A stretch of 64,000 nucleotides of DNA from Salipaludibacillus aurantiacus (GCF_900111295.1 NZ_FOGT01000004.1:124001-188000); one strand, 5' to 3'. Counted from the stretch's first letter, positions 1 through 9,998 are shown. A program made the numbers and translations. Notes: a model not told the origin generated them from the letters alone.

Positions 1-3000
1 CGTTCGTTTGTTGACAAGCTGCGCCGCAACCAGCCGGAATGTGCCCAGCCGGCCGAAGAATGGCTGCTGGACAATAAAGAATTTATTGAAGAACAGGTTT
101 TGATGATAAAAGATAGTTTATCAAAAGCTTATTTAAAGATGCTGCCTCACCTGAAGAATACAGGGGAACTGAGGGTTCTTTCTATTTGTGAAGATTATGT
201 TCATCTGACAGACGGAGACTTAAATAAAGACTCATTTATGGACTATCTGAAAGCTTACCAGGAAGTCTCTGTTCTGACGATAGCCGAAGTGTGGGCGCTG
301 CCGATTATCATGCAGGTTGCGCTGATCAGGCATTTGGCGAAAGGAATGAAGCCAGTTGAAGAGCGGCATGAGATCTGTAAGCAAGTGGCAGCCATGCTCT
401 CAGATGTAAGAACTGAAGACCTGACTCCGGAAAAATTAAAAGAAGTAATTGAAAAAGCAGGTTACGAGATGCCTCTTTCAGGACCGGTAATCGTCCATCT
501 TGTCCAGCACCTCCGCGAACGGGCTGATTACTCAGCTACAGTAGGTGAATGGCTGATTTGCAAGCTGGAAAACGGCCCTGAAAGTCTGGATCACATTATG
601 TCTTATGAATATCAGCTGCAGGCGGGATATCAGGTAACGACAGGGAACATTATTACGAGTATGCGGCAGCTGACGAGATGGGACTGGCAGGCGGATTTTC
701 AGGAACTGAGTATAGTAGAGCAGACGTTAAGGAAGGAAGCTTCCGGGGTTTATCCCAGGATGGATTTTTCAAGCAGGGAAACGTTAAGGAAAAAAGTAGA
801 GTTCCTTGCCAGGCGCATGAGCGTGCCGGAAAATCTGGTTGCCTCCCAGGCTCTTGAATTAGCTGATGAGGTGGCAAGTTCCTCAGGAAATCAGCAAGTT
901 CAAAATTTACCTAAAACTGCTTTTGTTTCTTACTATCTGCTGGAAGCAGAAGGGCTTGCTTCATTAAGAAAAGCCTTAAAAATGTGCAGCAAACCAAAGC
1001 CGGTTCCTGAAAACGGCGTTAAGAGAAGGGCTTCACAATCGTACTTTTCTCTCTTTACTGTCCTGTTTTTAGCTGCTGGAATGGTGATTGCGTCTTTGGC
1101 AGCGAACGGGGCGGTCTTTACACCTGTGGAGTGGGTGCTGCTTGGGATCATTATATTATTGCCGGCAAGTGAATGGGCTGTTACCGCCGCTCACTGGATG
1201 ATAGAAAGAGTGACAAGGCCGATGCCGCTTCTAAGATATGACTTATCAGAAGGTGTGCCTGAGGACGCGAAGACGATGGTCGTTATCCCGGTGATCTGGT
1301 CTCAGCCTGAAGAAGTTGAAAAATTAAGTGAGCGGCTTGAACTCCACTATTTAGCGAATAAAGATTCAAATATTCATTTTGCACTTCTTGGAGATTTTAA
1401 GGATTCCCATAAGAAACAGGCTGATGGGGACAGGGCTCTGTTAAATACAGCCCAACAGGAAATTGCAAGGCTTAATAAGACTTACCCTGACAGCTCTTTC
1501 CACCTTTTTCACAGGAAGAGAGTGTGGAACCAGTCAGAAAACATATGGATGTGCTGGGAGAGAAAGCGGGGCAAACTGGTTGAATTTGTTGAGCTTTTAA
1601 AAGGAAAAACAGATACAACGTTTGATGTGGTGATCGGGGATACAAGCAAGATTAAAGATATCCGGTATATCATTACACTTGATGCTGATACAGAACTTCC
1701 GTTTGAAAGCGCCCGCCGAATGATCGGGACGATGCATTTGCCATTTAACCGGCCGAAGCTGAATCAGTCCGAAACAAGGGTCGTTGAAGGGTATGGCGTA
1801 CTTCAGCCCCGGATTGGCATGAGCCATGAAGCAGCAAACCGCTCCCGTTTTGCCTCCTTATGGGCGGCTGATCAAGGGATCGATCCTTATTCATTTGCTG
1901 TATCCGATCCATACCAGGATGGGTTGGGCGAAGGAATTTTTACAGGAAAAGGGATTTTTGACTTAGACGCCTTTCACCATGTGCTGTGTGACCGCATTCC
2001 TGATAACCGGCTTTTGAGTCATGACCTGCTGGAAGGCGGTTTTCTGCGGGCGGGGCTCATGTCGGATATCGAACTTGTGGATGATCACCCTGCTAAATTT
2101 ATTGCCCATCAGAAACGGTTGCACCGCTGGGTGAGAGGGGACTGGCAGCTGCTGTTGTGGCTGATGCCAAAATCACGCAACCGCAGGGGGGAACTCGTTC
2201 CTTCCAATTTGTCCATTCTTACCCGCTGGCAGATTATCGATAATTTAAGGCGCAGCCTGATGGTACCAGCGTTATTTTTAATTCTTTTAGGTGGGCTGAC
2301 TGTTTTCCCAGGCAGTCCTGTCTTTTGGACGCTGCTCGTACTTGCAACGTTATTTTTGCCGGTCATCCGTCAGCTCGTCATGGTGCACCACCTTTACAAA
2401 TATCCTAAAGGGCTGTTTTATTCTGCTGCCCAGGCAGTAGTCACTTTAATTACGATGCCTTATCAGACCGTTGTCCTGATGGACGCGATTATCCGTACGC
2501 TCTACAGGCTGTTTGTTTCGAAACGGCGATTGCTCGAGTGGACACCAGCTGCGGAAGTCGACCGTAACAGTGAAAAGAGAGGCGCGCCGGTATTATCAGG
2601 ACTGTACGGCGGTTATGCTCTCACTGCTCTTTTTTTCTTTGCGGTGTTCTGGACAGGCAGCGTTTTAGTTCAGACGCTTGGAGCTGCTTTTATTATTATC
2701 TGGGCGGTTGCTCCTCTTATCATTCAGTGGATGGATGCACCTGAGCCGGAGAAGCAGTTTCACTTTTCACAAAGCGAAAAAGAAGAACTTACAGCCCTCT
2801 CAAGGGAAATCTGGGATTTCTACGAGGATTTTGTTACGGAGGGAGATAACTGGCTTCCGCCCGATAATATTCAGGTACACCCGCCTAAAGGAATCGCCCA
2901 TCGGACGTCTCCCACGAATATAGGCCTGTACCTTTGCAGTGTTCTGGCTGCAAGAGATTTCGAATTTATTGATACGGCCGGGATGATTGACCGTATTGAA

Positions 3001-6000
3001 AAAACGATTTATACCGTTGAGCGGTTGAAAAAGTGGGAGGGCCACTTGTACAACTGGTACGATACGATTACCTTAAAACCGTTAAACCCTCAATACGTGT
3101 CAACGGTCGATTCCGGAAATCTGACAGGCTGCCTGATCGTTTTAAAGGAAGGACTCGCCGAATGGCTGGATTCTTTTGATGCAGCAAAGGAACCGCAGGT
3201 AAGAGACAGAAGGGATGAGCAGCATCAGCTTGCTCTGTCTGAGGAGCTGGCTCCTTTAGAACTGAAGGAATTTAAGTTGAAAAAGCACGAAGGGGCGCTT
3301 GAGAGCAGAGGTGCAAGGCTGCTCAAAAGAATTGAAAAGCTTATTGATGAAACGAATTACCGGCCGCTCTATAACTCAAAAGCGAAATTATTTTCGCTCG
3401 GTTATCACGTGGATAGGCATAAACTTGATGATGTACTCTACGACTTAATGGCTTCTGAAGCCCGGCAGGCAAGTTATATTGCGATTGCTCTCGGACAGGT
3501 GCCGGTCTCGCACTGGACTTCCCTTGGAAGGACAATGACCAAGGCAGAGAATAAGCCGGTGCTTCTTTCCTGGTCTGGAACCATGTTTGAATATCTGATG
3601 CCGAATATGTTTATGAAAACATATAAAGGGTCCTTGTGGGAAACGACTTATGAGGCAGTTGTCAGCCGGCAGATCGCCTACGCCCGCCAGAGAGGGGTAC
3701 CTTTTGGGGTTTCAGAATCAGGCTATTACGCTTATGACTATGATATGAATTACCAGTACCGTGCTTTCGGTGTCCCTGGCCTCGGATTTAAACGGGGACT
3801 GGAACAGGATCTGGTCGTCTCCCCTTATGCGACTGTTTTATCTCTTCCTTTTTCGAAAAAAGAAGGGCTTAACGCCTTAAATGACTTGGAAAAAGTAGAG
3901 GCACGGGGTAAATACGGCTTCTATGAGGCAATTGACTTCACGAGGGAGCGCCTTCCGAAAGACAGTGACTATAAAGTGGTTCAAAGTTATATGGCTCACC
4001 ATCAGGGCATGAGCCTGCTGACCCTTGTGAATCTGCTTCATAAAGATGTGATGGTTACAAGGTTTCACCGGAATAAAGCTTTGCGTGCGGCAGAGCTGCT
4101 GCTGCAGGAACGGGTGCCGAACCGCCCGAAAGTTATTGACCACCATGCGATTAACCGTAAACACGAGCATTATTTAAAGGCCGTGCAAAGCGAGCCGGCT
4201 GTAAGAGAATATTCGTCGCCGCATACGCCGGTTCCGGAAGTATGCACGCTTTCAAACGGTAAGTTTATGACTGTGATATCGAATACAGGGAGCGGCTACA
4301 GCCAGTTTGAAGGACGGGCAGTGACAAGGTGGCGCCATGACCCTGTGAAAGATTCCTGGGGAAGCTACATTTATATCAGGGACACGTCCAAAGATGAGGT
4401 GTGGTCGCCATCTTTCCAGCCGGGCCGGACGGAAGCTGAGAAGCAGTCTGTCCAGTTTAATCTGGGGCGTGCGCTGTTTTTAAGGGAAACGGACGAAATG
4501 GAAACGAGTATGGAAGTGTGTGTCTCTCCGGAATGGCCAGCAGAAGTCAGGCGGCTGACGCTGACAAATACGGCGGAAGAGACAAAGATTATTGAAGTTA
4601 CCACATTTTCTGAGCTTGCTCTAGCTCATTCTATAGCTGATGAAGCCCATCCCGCTTTCAGTAAATTATTTATCCGCACCTCTTACGATGCTGAAAATGC
4701 CTGCCTGGTGGCCGGGCGCAGACCAAGAGAGGCTGGGGAGCAGACGCTGTGGGCCGCCCACACGCTTACTGTTGAAGGAAAAACAGAAGGCCAGGTTGAG
4801 TATGAAACAGACAGGGGTACTTTCATCGGGCGTGGACGGGAGCTGGCTGATCCTCAAGGAATCCGGTCAAGACTGCAAGGCAAAACGGGTTCTGTGGCCG
4901 ATCCCGCTTTTGTGATGAGAAGACGGATCACTCTTCATTCAGGGGAACAGATCCAGCTATTTGCTGTCACGTCTGTAGGTGAGACAGAAGAAGAAGCGGT
5001 GGATGTCTTGCAAAGATTTAGCTCAGATAAGATGGTGGAACGGGCATTCCAGATGGCCTGGACACGCACTGAAATTGAACTGAGAAACTTGCAGTTAACA
5101 CCTAAAGAAGCGATGGACTTTCAGATTTTAGCGGGAAGAGTGCTTTATAGCCCCCCTCTAAAAAGAGAAAGAGAAAGATATATTTTATCTAATGAACAAG
5201 GCCAGTCGAAACTGTGGCAGTTCGGTATATCGGGAGACCGTCCGGTGGCCGTGGTTAGAGTCAGGGCAATGAGCGATATGGCTTTTGTAGGAAAAATACT
5301 GACAGGCCATGAATATTTGCGGCGGCTGGGGATTTTATTTGACCTTGTCATTCTAAACGAACTGGAAGAAGGGTACTTCCAGGAACTGCAGGAAGCCTTG
5401 CAGCAGACTGTGGAGCACGGGGTTGACCGCTTCGGGGAAGGGGCGGCGGGTGTCCATGTCATTGCAGGGGCTCATTTAAATGATCAGGATCAAGCATTAT
5501 TTTTATCTGTGGCAAGAGTGGTCTTGCACAGCTGGGGAGCAGGGCTCCGTTCGCAGCTTCGGATCATCGAAAATCAGGACTTAAAGAAACTTCCGAAGAA
5601 ACTGACTGCTGGCGGAAAAATTAATAAATGGCACACCGCCCTTCGGCAACGTCCTACGAGAAAAAATGTGACCTCTAATTTACTGTTTTATAACGGCTGG
5701 GGCGGCTTTTCGCCAGATGGGAAAACGTACCGTATCATCCTGAAGAAAGATAAACATCTCCCTGCCCCTTGGATTAATGTGATCGCAAATCCTGATTTCG
5801 GCTGTTTTGTATCAGAATTGGGCACAGGATATACATGGTGGCGAAACAGCCGGGAATGTAAGCTCACCCCGTGGTCGAATGATCCTGTACTGGACCCTCC
5901 AGGAGAAAAGCTTTTTATAAGAGATGAGGAAAATGGGGATGTTTGGGGCGGAACTGCTTCCCCAGGCGAGCAGGAAGAACCTTATGTGGTTACTCACGGA

Positions 6001-8103
6001 AGGGGATTTACAAAATTTGAGCATGAAAGAAATGCTGTTGCGCATACAATGACTGTATATGTGCCATTAGAGGACCCGGTAAAAATTGTAAAAGTGACTT
6101 TGAGAAATCATTCTCTGGAACCTAGGAAGCTTTCGTTGACGTATTATGCTGAATGGGTTTTAGGAGTGAACCGACAAAGCAATTCACCTTTTATCGTTAC
6201 GGACTGGCATGAGGATAAGGGAGTTTTGACAGCCCGTAATAACTACCAGGAAACTTTTCGCGAGGCGACTGCTTTTCTGGGGATGTTTTCAGAAGGAGGG
6301 ACAGAGGACAAATCGTTTACAGCCGACCGGAATGAATTTATCGGACGGAACCGGAGCCTGGAAGACCCCGCTGCCATGAAGCGTGAACAGCTTTCAGGAC
6401 GGACAGGAACCTTTAATGAAAGCTGCGGCGCCTTACAGGCAAAAATAACGCTTCAGCCGGATAGTGAAAAGGTTGTCTATATTCTGCTGGGCTGCGATGC
6501 CTCACAAGAAAAAATTGACCGGTTAGTTCATAAGTACAGCCAGGATTCCAATTGCCAGGAGGCTTTAAAAGATGTAGAAGCCTATTGGGAGAATACATTG
6601 GAGCATATTAATGTTCAAACGCCATCACGCGAGATGGATATTCTTTTGAACGGCTGGCTTGTCTACCAGTCACTTGCATGCCGGATGTGGGGACGTTCAG
6701 CCTTCTATCAGTCAGGCGGTGCCTACGGTTACCGGGACCAGCTTCAGGATTCGCTGTCGCTTCTTCATATCCACCCGGGATTAACACGAAAACAGATCCT
6801 TCTTCATGCTGCCCATCAGTACGAAGAAGGTGATGTGCAGCACTGGTGGCATGAAGAGACACATATGGGGATCCGGACATTGTTTTCGGATGACTTATTA
6901 TGGCTGCCGTACGCTGTTTCCAGGTATGTCGAGCATACCGGCGACCTTTCCATTACAGATGAAGTGGTGCCATTTTTAAAAAGTGCTCCGCTCCAGGAAG
7001 GGGAACATGAACGTTATGAACCGACGGTCGTTTCAGAAGAAACCGGCACTGTATACGACCATTGTTTACGTGCCATTGAAAAAGCATTAAGCCGAACAGG
7101 CGAGCATGGTATGCCTCTCATAGGTGTTGGTGACTGGAATGACGGGATGAATCTCGTAGGAGCAGAGGGACGCGGAGAAAGTGTCTGGCTGGGATGGTTC
7201 TTGTGCGATATTTTAAAGCGCTTTGAAGACATGCCGATCGTCCGTAATGATGCAGCTAAAAGCAGTTACTTCCGCCAAAAGAGGGAAGAACTGATCTCTG
7301 CTTTAAATGAACATGGCTGGGATGGGCAATGGTACCGCAGGGCATTTACAGATCAGGGGAACTGGCTCGGGTCAAATGAAAACGATGAGTGCAGAATCGA
7401 CGCGATTGCCCAGTCGTGGTCAGTAATTTCTGGTGCGGCCCCGAAAAAGCGCGCCCTTCAGGCTATGGATTCATTTAACCGGGAACTGGTGGACAGAAAC
7501 TTATCTGTTCTTCGATTGCTCACTCCTCCTTTTGACAAGACAGAGGACAGCCCGGGTTATATTCAAGGATATCCTCCAGGTATTCGTGAAAATGGCGCCC
7601 AGTACACCCACGGAGTGATCTGGAGCATTGTAGCCTATTGCCAGCTCGGCAAACAAGACCTTGCTATGGAAATGTTTCAGTTGCTGAACCCGATCACTCA
7701 TACCCGCACAGACCATGAAGTAAGAGAGTATAAAGGAGAACCGTACGTCATGGCAGCTGATGTTTATACAGCCGACCCTCATAAAGGGCAGGCGGGCTGG
7801 ACGTGGTATACAGGAGCAGCCGGCTGGATGTACCAGGCAGGGCTTGAGTGGATTCTCGGTATTCGCCGCAGGGGAGAAAAGCTTGTGATTGACCCTTGCA
7901 TACCGGAAGAATGGCCGGGGTATTCATTCACTTATGCCTATGGGGCCTCGCAGTACGATGTGGAAGTAGTCAACAAAAACAGCTGCGGAAATATGGTCCG
8001 CAGGCTGATTATTAATGGAGAACAAAAAAGTACCGGTGATACCCTGTTTGAAGTTCCTTTGAATGATGATGGCAGAATGCATAAAGTTAAAGTTTACCTG
8101 TAA
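1..8103 (+). CDS. Cyclic beta-1,2-glucan synthase-like membrane enzyme (GT84 + GH94), 5' end outside window
   Basis: The reading frame is open from base 1, with no stop upstream of the first in-window starts (TTG 100, ATG 103). The upstream codons give the AEEWLLDN...IEEQ stretch typical of this family's N-terminus, so the true start lies outside the window. In-window residues (base 1 = residue 1): membrane segments near 345-400; a glycosyltransferase core with DAD at 561-563 and an RLHRW motif near 706-710; further membrane segments near 750-800 and 870-910; a glycoamylase-like middle domain near 1200-1430; then two GH94-type beta-sandwich regions and an (alpha/alpha)6 phosphorylase domain with the YRDQLQD motif (Asp2246, equivalent to the GH94 general acid) and GVGDWNDGMN near 2375. 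The NdvB/ChvB family polymerises UDP-glucose into beta-1,2-glucan, and the phosphorylase domain sets chain length. galU follows directly. Whether the product is cyclic or linear in this Gram-positive cannot be told. Confidence 0.9.
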   Translation, partial: RSFVDKLRRNQPECAQPAEEWLLDNKEFIEEQVLMIKDSLSKAYLKMLPHLKNTGELRVLSICEDYVHLTDGDLNKDSFMDYLKAYQEVSVLTIAEVWALPIIMQVALIRHLAKGMKPVEERHEICKQVAAMLSDVRTEDLTPEKLKEVIEKAGYEMPLSGPVIVHLVQHLRERADYSATVGEWLICKLENGPESLDHIMSYEYQLQAGYQVTTGNIITSMRQLTRWDWQADFQELSIVEQTLRKEASGVYPRMDFSSRETLRKKVEFLARRMSVPENLVASQALELADEVASSSGNQQVQNLPKTAFVSYYLLEAEGLASLRKALKMCSKPKPVPENGVKRRASQSYFSLFTVLFLAAGMVIASLAANGAVFTPVEWVLLGIIILLPASEWAVTAAHWMIERVTRPMPLLRYDLSEGVPEDAKTMVVIPVIWSQPEEVEKLSERLELHYLANKDSNIHFALLGDFKDSHKKQADGDRALLNTAQQEIARLNKTYPDSSFHLFHRKRVWNQSENIWMCWERKRGKLVEFVELLKGKTDTTFDVVIGDTSKIKDIRYIITLDADTELPFESARRMIGTMHLPFNRPKLNQSETRVVEGYGVLQPRIGMSHEAANRSRFASLWAADQGIDPYSFAVSDPYQDGLGEGIFTGKGIFDLDAFHHVLCDRIPDNRLLSHDLLEGGFLRAGLMSDIELVDDHPAKFIAHQKRLHRWVRGDWQLLLWLMPKSRNRRGELVPSNLSILTRWQIIDNLRRSLMVPALFLILLGGLTVFPGSPVFWTLLVLATLFLPVIRQLVMVHHLYKYPKGLFYSAAQAVVTLITMPYQTVVLMDAIIRTLYRLFVSKRRLLEWTPAAEVDRNSEKRGAPVLSGLYGGYALTALFFFAVFWTGSVLVQTLGAAFIIIWAVAPLIIQWMDAPEPEKQFHFSQSEKEELTALSREIWDFYEDFVTEGDNWLPPDNIQVHPPKGIAHRTSPTNIGLYLCSVLAARDFEFIDTAGMIDRIEKTIYTVERLKKWEGHLYNWYDTITLKPLNPQYVSTVDSGNLTGCLIVLKEGLAEWLDSFDAAKEPQVRDRRDEQHQLALSEELAPLELKEFKLKKHEGALESRGARLLKRIEKLIDETNYRPLYNSKAKLFSLGYHVDRHKLDDVLYDLMASEARQASYIAIALGQVPVSHWTSLGRTMTKAENKPVLLSWSGTMFEYLMPNMFMKTYKGSLWETTYEAVVSRQIAYARQRGVPFGVSESGYYAYDYDMNYQYRAFGVPGLGFKRGLEQDLVVSPYATVLSLPFSKKEGLNALNDLEKVEARGKYGFYEAIDFTRERLPKDSDYKVVQSYMAHHQGMSLLTLVNLLHKDVMVTRFHRNKALRAAELLLQERVPNRPKVIDHHAINRKHEHYLKAVQSEPAVREYSSPHTPVPEVCTLSNGKFMTVISNTGSGYSQFEGRAVTRWRHDPVKDSWGSYIYIRDTSKDEVWSPSFQPGRTEAEKQSVQFNLGRALFLRETDEMETSMEVCVSPEWPAEVRRLTLTNTAEETKIIEVTTFSELALAHSIADEAHPAFSKLFIRTSYDAENACLVAGRRPREAGEQTLWAAHTLTVEGKTEGQVEYETDRGTFIGRGRELADPQGIRSRLQGKTGSVADPAFVMRRRITLHSGEQIQLFAVTSVGETEEEAVDVLQRFSSDKMVERAFQMAWTRTEIELRNLQLTPKEAMDFQILAGRVLYSPPLKRERERYILSNEQGQSKLWQFGISGDRPVAVVRVRAMSDMAFVGKILTGHEYLRRLGILFDLVILNELEEGYFQELQEALQQTVEHGVDRFGEGAAGVHVIAGAHLNDQDQALFLSVARVVLHSWGAGLRSQLRIIENQDLKKLPKKLTAGGKINKWHTALRQRPTRKNVTSNLLFYNGWGGFSPDGKTYRIILKKDKHLPAPWINVIANPDFGCFVSELGTGYTWWRNSRECKLTPWSNDPVLDPPGEKLFIRDEENGDVWGGTASPGEQEEPYVVTHGRGFTKFEHERNAVAHTMTVYVPLEDPVKIVKVTLRNHSLEPRKLSLTYYAEWVLGVNRQSNSPFIVTDWHEDKGVLTARNNYQETFREATAFLGMFSEGGTEDKSFTADRNEFIGRNRSLEDPAAMKREQLSGRTGTFNESCGALQAKITLQPDSEKVVYILLGCDASQEKIDRLVHKYSQDSNCQEALKDVEAYWENTLEHINVQTPSREMDILLNGWLVYQSLACRMWGRSAFYQSGGAYGYRDQLQDSLSLLHIHPGLTRKQILLHAAHQYEEGDVQHWWHEETHMGIRTLFSDDLLWLPYAVSRYVEHTGDLSITDEVVPFLKSAPLQEGEHERYEPTVVSEETGTVYDHCLRAIEKALSRTGEHGMPLIGVGDWNDGMNLVGAEGRGESVWLGWFLCDILKRFEDMPIVRNDAAKSSYFRQKREELISALNEHGWDGQWYRRAFTDQGNWLGSNENDECRIDAIAQSWSVISGAAPKKRALQAMDSFNRELVDRNLSVLRLLTPPFDKTEDSPGYIQGYPPGIRENGAQYTHGVIWSIVAYCQLGKQDLAMEMFQLLNPITHTRTDHEVREYKGEPYVMAADVYTADPHKGQAGWTWYTGAAGWMYQAGLEWILGIRRRGEKLVIDPCIPEEWPGYSFTYAYGASQYDVEVVNKNSCGNMVRRLIINGEQKSTGDTLFEVPLNDDGRMHKVKVYL

Positions 8104-8169
8104 AACCATAAGAACAGGCGCTTAAGTGCATTAAAACACAAGAAAACGTGCCTTATAAAGGAGAGGGGA

Positions 8170-9060
8170 ATGTGCATGACAGGAAAAATTACTAAAGCTG
8201 TAATACCGGCGGCTGGATTCGGAACCCGGTTCCTGCCGGCTACAAAATCTCAGCCGAAAGAAATGCTTCCTTTAATAAACAAACCTGCGATTCAGTATAT
8301 TGTAGAAGAGGCGATTGCTTCAGGTATTGAGCATATACTGATAATCACCGGGAGAAATAAGCGTTCAATTGAGGATCATTTTGATCATAGCGTTGAGCTG
8401 GAAAATATTTTGAAAGACAGGGGAAAGTGGGCACAATATAAAGAAGTGCTTGAAATTGCTGAAATGGCGGATATTCATTTTATCCGCCAGAAAGAACAGC
8501 TCGGCCTGGGCCATGCGATTCACTGTGCAAGGGGGTTTGCAGGAGACGAACCATTTGCAGTCCTGCTCGGGGATGATGTCATTCATAACCCTGTCAAACC
8601 GGCGCTTAAACAGATGATAGAGCAATACGAACAGTATGGGAAGTCAATTGTAGGAGTTCAGGAAGTAGCGACTGAAAATGTCTCTAAATACGGTATAATT
8701 TCCGGAGACAGGGTAGACGGAGCAGATGGTTCGGTGTATGAACTGGATAACCTTGTTGAAAAGCCGGCTCCTGAAAAAACACCTTCCAATATGGCGATTG
8801 TCGGCCGGTATATTATACAGCCGGAAATCTTCGGTATCCTGAGTAATACCCAGCCGGGAATGGGAGATGAAATTCAGCTTACTGACGCATTAAAAACGCT
8901 GTGTATGACCCAGGGCATGCAGGCCCGCCTCCTTGAAGGGAACCGTTTTGACATTGGTGACGTGTGGGGCTATATTCAGGCGACTTTTACTCTTGCAATG
9001 GAAGATGATAAATTACAGGATAAACTCAAACACTTCTGTATGGAAAACTTAAACAAATAA
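8170..9060 (+). CDS. galU: UTP-glucose-1-phosphate uridylyltransferase
   Basis: Makes UDP-glucose from UTP and glucose-1-phosphate in the cytoplasm. The 296-residue product has the nucleotide-binding start AVIPAAGFGTRFLPATKSQP, then KEMLP, the LGLGHAIHCA region and the VEKP motif, and its length is normal for bacterial GalU. The start at 8170 has AAGGAG six bases upstream; an in-frame ATG at 8176 is an alternative. It lies 66 bp behind the glucan synthase gene with no terminator in between, so it probably shares its transcript and supplies its sugar donor. A terminator follows at once. Confidence 0.96.
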   Translation: MCMTGKITKAVIPAAGFGTRFLPATKSQPKEMLPLINKPAIQYIVEEAIASGIEHILIITGRNKRSIEDHFDHSVELENILKDRGKWAQYKEVLEIAEMADIHFIRQKEQLGLGHAIHCARGFAGDEPFAVLLGDDVIHNPVKPALKQMIEQYEQYGKSIVGVQEVATENVSKYGIISGDRVDGADGSVYELDNLVEKPAPEKTPSNMAIVGRYIIQPEIFGILSNTQPGMGDEIQLTDALKTLCMTQGMQARLLEGNRFDIGDVWGYIQATFTLAMEDDKLQDKLKHFCMENLNK

Positions 9061-9074
9061 GTAATGTTTAACCG

Positions 9075-9104
9075 GCGGCCTCCTGAAATGGGAGCCGCTT
9101 TTTT
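9075..9104 (+). terminator. Rho-independent terminator after galU
   Basis: GCGGC-C-TCC pairs with GGA-GCCGC around a short loop, with one bulged base, and is followed by a run of six T. It closes the glucan synthase-galU transcript. Confidence 0.8.
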
Positions 9105-9130
9105 ATTGGGAGTGAGCGGGAGTGTGTGCT

Positions 9131-9167
9131 GGAAGTTGCTGGGGGGTCTGTCCCCCCAGCAACTTCC
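9131..9167. repeat. 16-bp perfect inverted repeat with GGGGTCTGTCCCC core
   Basis: GGAAGTTGCTGGGGGG at 9131-9146 is the exact reverse complement of 9152-9167, with a TCTGT loop. There is no T-run, and a terminator already lies upstream, so a terminator role is not needed. The core recurs at 9792-9804 (GGGGTCTGACCCC) and inside cobS at 58055-58069. Confidence 0.85.
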
Positions 9168-9320
9168 AAAAGACCGAATAAAACTTCAGCCTTTGGTTGG
9201 AGGGGAATTCAACCTGCGGGTCGCTTCGGAGAAAGAAAATATCCCTTACACTGTAAATAACAAAAGAAAAGAACAAGACAGAAGCAAATTTATTATAAAT
9301 AAGAAAAGAAGGTGAAGAAC

Positions 9321-9473
9321 ATGATCTTTCATTTGTTTAACTTTACTGTGAGCATTTCTAAACGTAAATTTTCAAAAGAGGAGTTAAAGAGGGAGATGAC
9401 AAGAAAAGCAAAAAGACATGCAGAACTTGAGCTAAGAGCGAAGCAGGCCGGGTTTGCCAGGCTAATAAAGTAG
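9321..9473 (+). CDS. Small YrzI-like protein (50 aa)
   Basis: ATG at 9321 has an AAGGTG ribosome binding site six bases upstream. The 50-residue product has a hydrophobic start (MIFHLFNFTVSIS) followed by a strongly basic, charged helix (KRKFSKEELKREM...). That layout resembles the YrzI family of small Bacillus proteins, which are linked to sporulation but have no known function. The assignment is by overall pattern only. No partner gene is adjacent. Confidence 0.5.
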   Translation: MIFHLFNFTVSISKRKFSKEELKREMTRKAKRHAELELRAKQAGFARLIK

Positions 9474-9557
9474 TCGTTAGACATTTGGCATATAGTACGG
9501 GATTAAAATTGGGGAAGAGGGCCGGTTCTCCCCTAATTCTCCCCTTTTAAAAGTGGG

Positions 9558-9683
9558 ACTCTACGTTATAAAAGTGCCACTCTACCGTATAGAAAGGACA
9601 CTCTACGTTATAGAAGTGCCACTCTACCGTATAGAGAGTAAACTCTACCTTATAAAAGCGAAACTCTACCGTATAACAAAATT
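9558..9683. repeat. 21-bp tandem repeat, six units
   Basis: ACTCTAC begins at 9558, 9579, 9600, 9621, 9642 and 9663, an exact 21-bp period. The consensus is ACTCTACSKTATAGAAGTGCC with scattered changes. Units tend to alternate between CGTTATA and CCGTATA, hinting at a 42-bp dimer. Both strands are open in one frame (seven-residue repeats such as LYRIEVP or FYTVEWH), which follows automatically from a stop-free 21-bp unit and is not evidence for a protein. Confidence 0.9.
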
Positions 9684-9791
9684 CGACAAAAAACTCCCCT
9701 CCCTCCATTGTCTTCTCCCCCCAGTCAAACACGCCTTTATGCCTTCCGCCTGAAGCTGGCAAAAACCCGGCCTTTCTGTGGAAATAAATGG

Positions 9792-9804
9792 GGGGTCTGA
9801 CCCC
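9792..9804. repeat. GGGGTCTGACCCC palindrome
   Basis: Short palindrome with a TCTGA centre, embedded in six G on the left (9790-9795). It differs by one base from the core of the hairpin at 9131-9167. Confidence 0.7.
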
Positions 9805-9923
9805 TTTAGGTAGACCCCTATAGGTAAAACATCCTAAAATTACCTTATAAATCCAAAAAATATTTTCTTGCTACGTTCCTTTTTGCCGATAACTCGCTCT
9901 TTATTAAGTAAAGGGGGATAAAG

Positions 9924-9965
9924 ATGAGAACGGCTGATATAAACGGGAACTATGTGAATCTTTGA
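9924..9965 (+). CDS. Possible 13-aa peptide ORF
   Basis: ATG at 9924 sits behind AAAGGGGGATAAAG and encodes MRTADINGNYVNL before a TGA stop. The ribosome binding site is strong, but the ORF lies upstream of the predicted promoter at 9999-10027, so it would not be a leader of that transcript. It could be an independent micropeptide, a remnant of a longer gene, or chance. Confidence 0.25.
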   Translation: MRTADINGNYVNL

Positions 9966-9998
9966 TCACTTATTCCTCATAGTGAAGGTTCATGGAAT

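Noticed and set aside
4640-4915. 91-aa plus-strand ORF inside the glucan synthase gene
   Set aside because: Out-of-frame shadow; the main frame is continuous and has family motifs on both sides.
9064-9315. 83-aa ORF after galU
   Set aside because: It runs through the galU terminator and the 16-bp hairpin, has no ribosome binding site and no protein-like composition.
9547-9762. Heptad-repeat ORFs on both strands over the 21-bp repeat
   Set aside because: Any stop-free 21-bp repeat yields seven-residue repeats in several frames; no ribosome binding site supports either.
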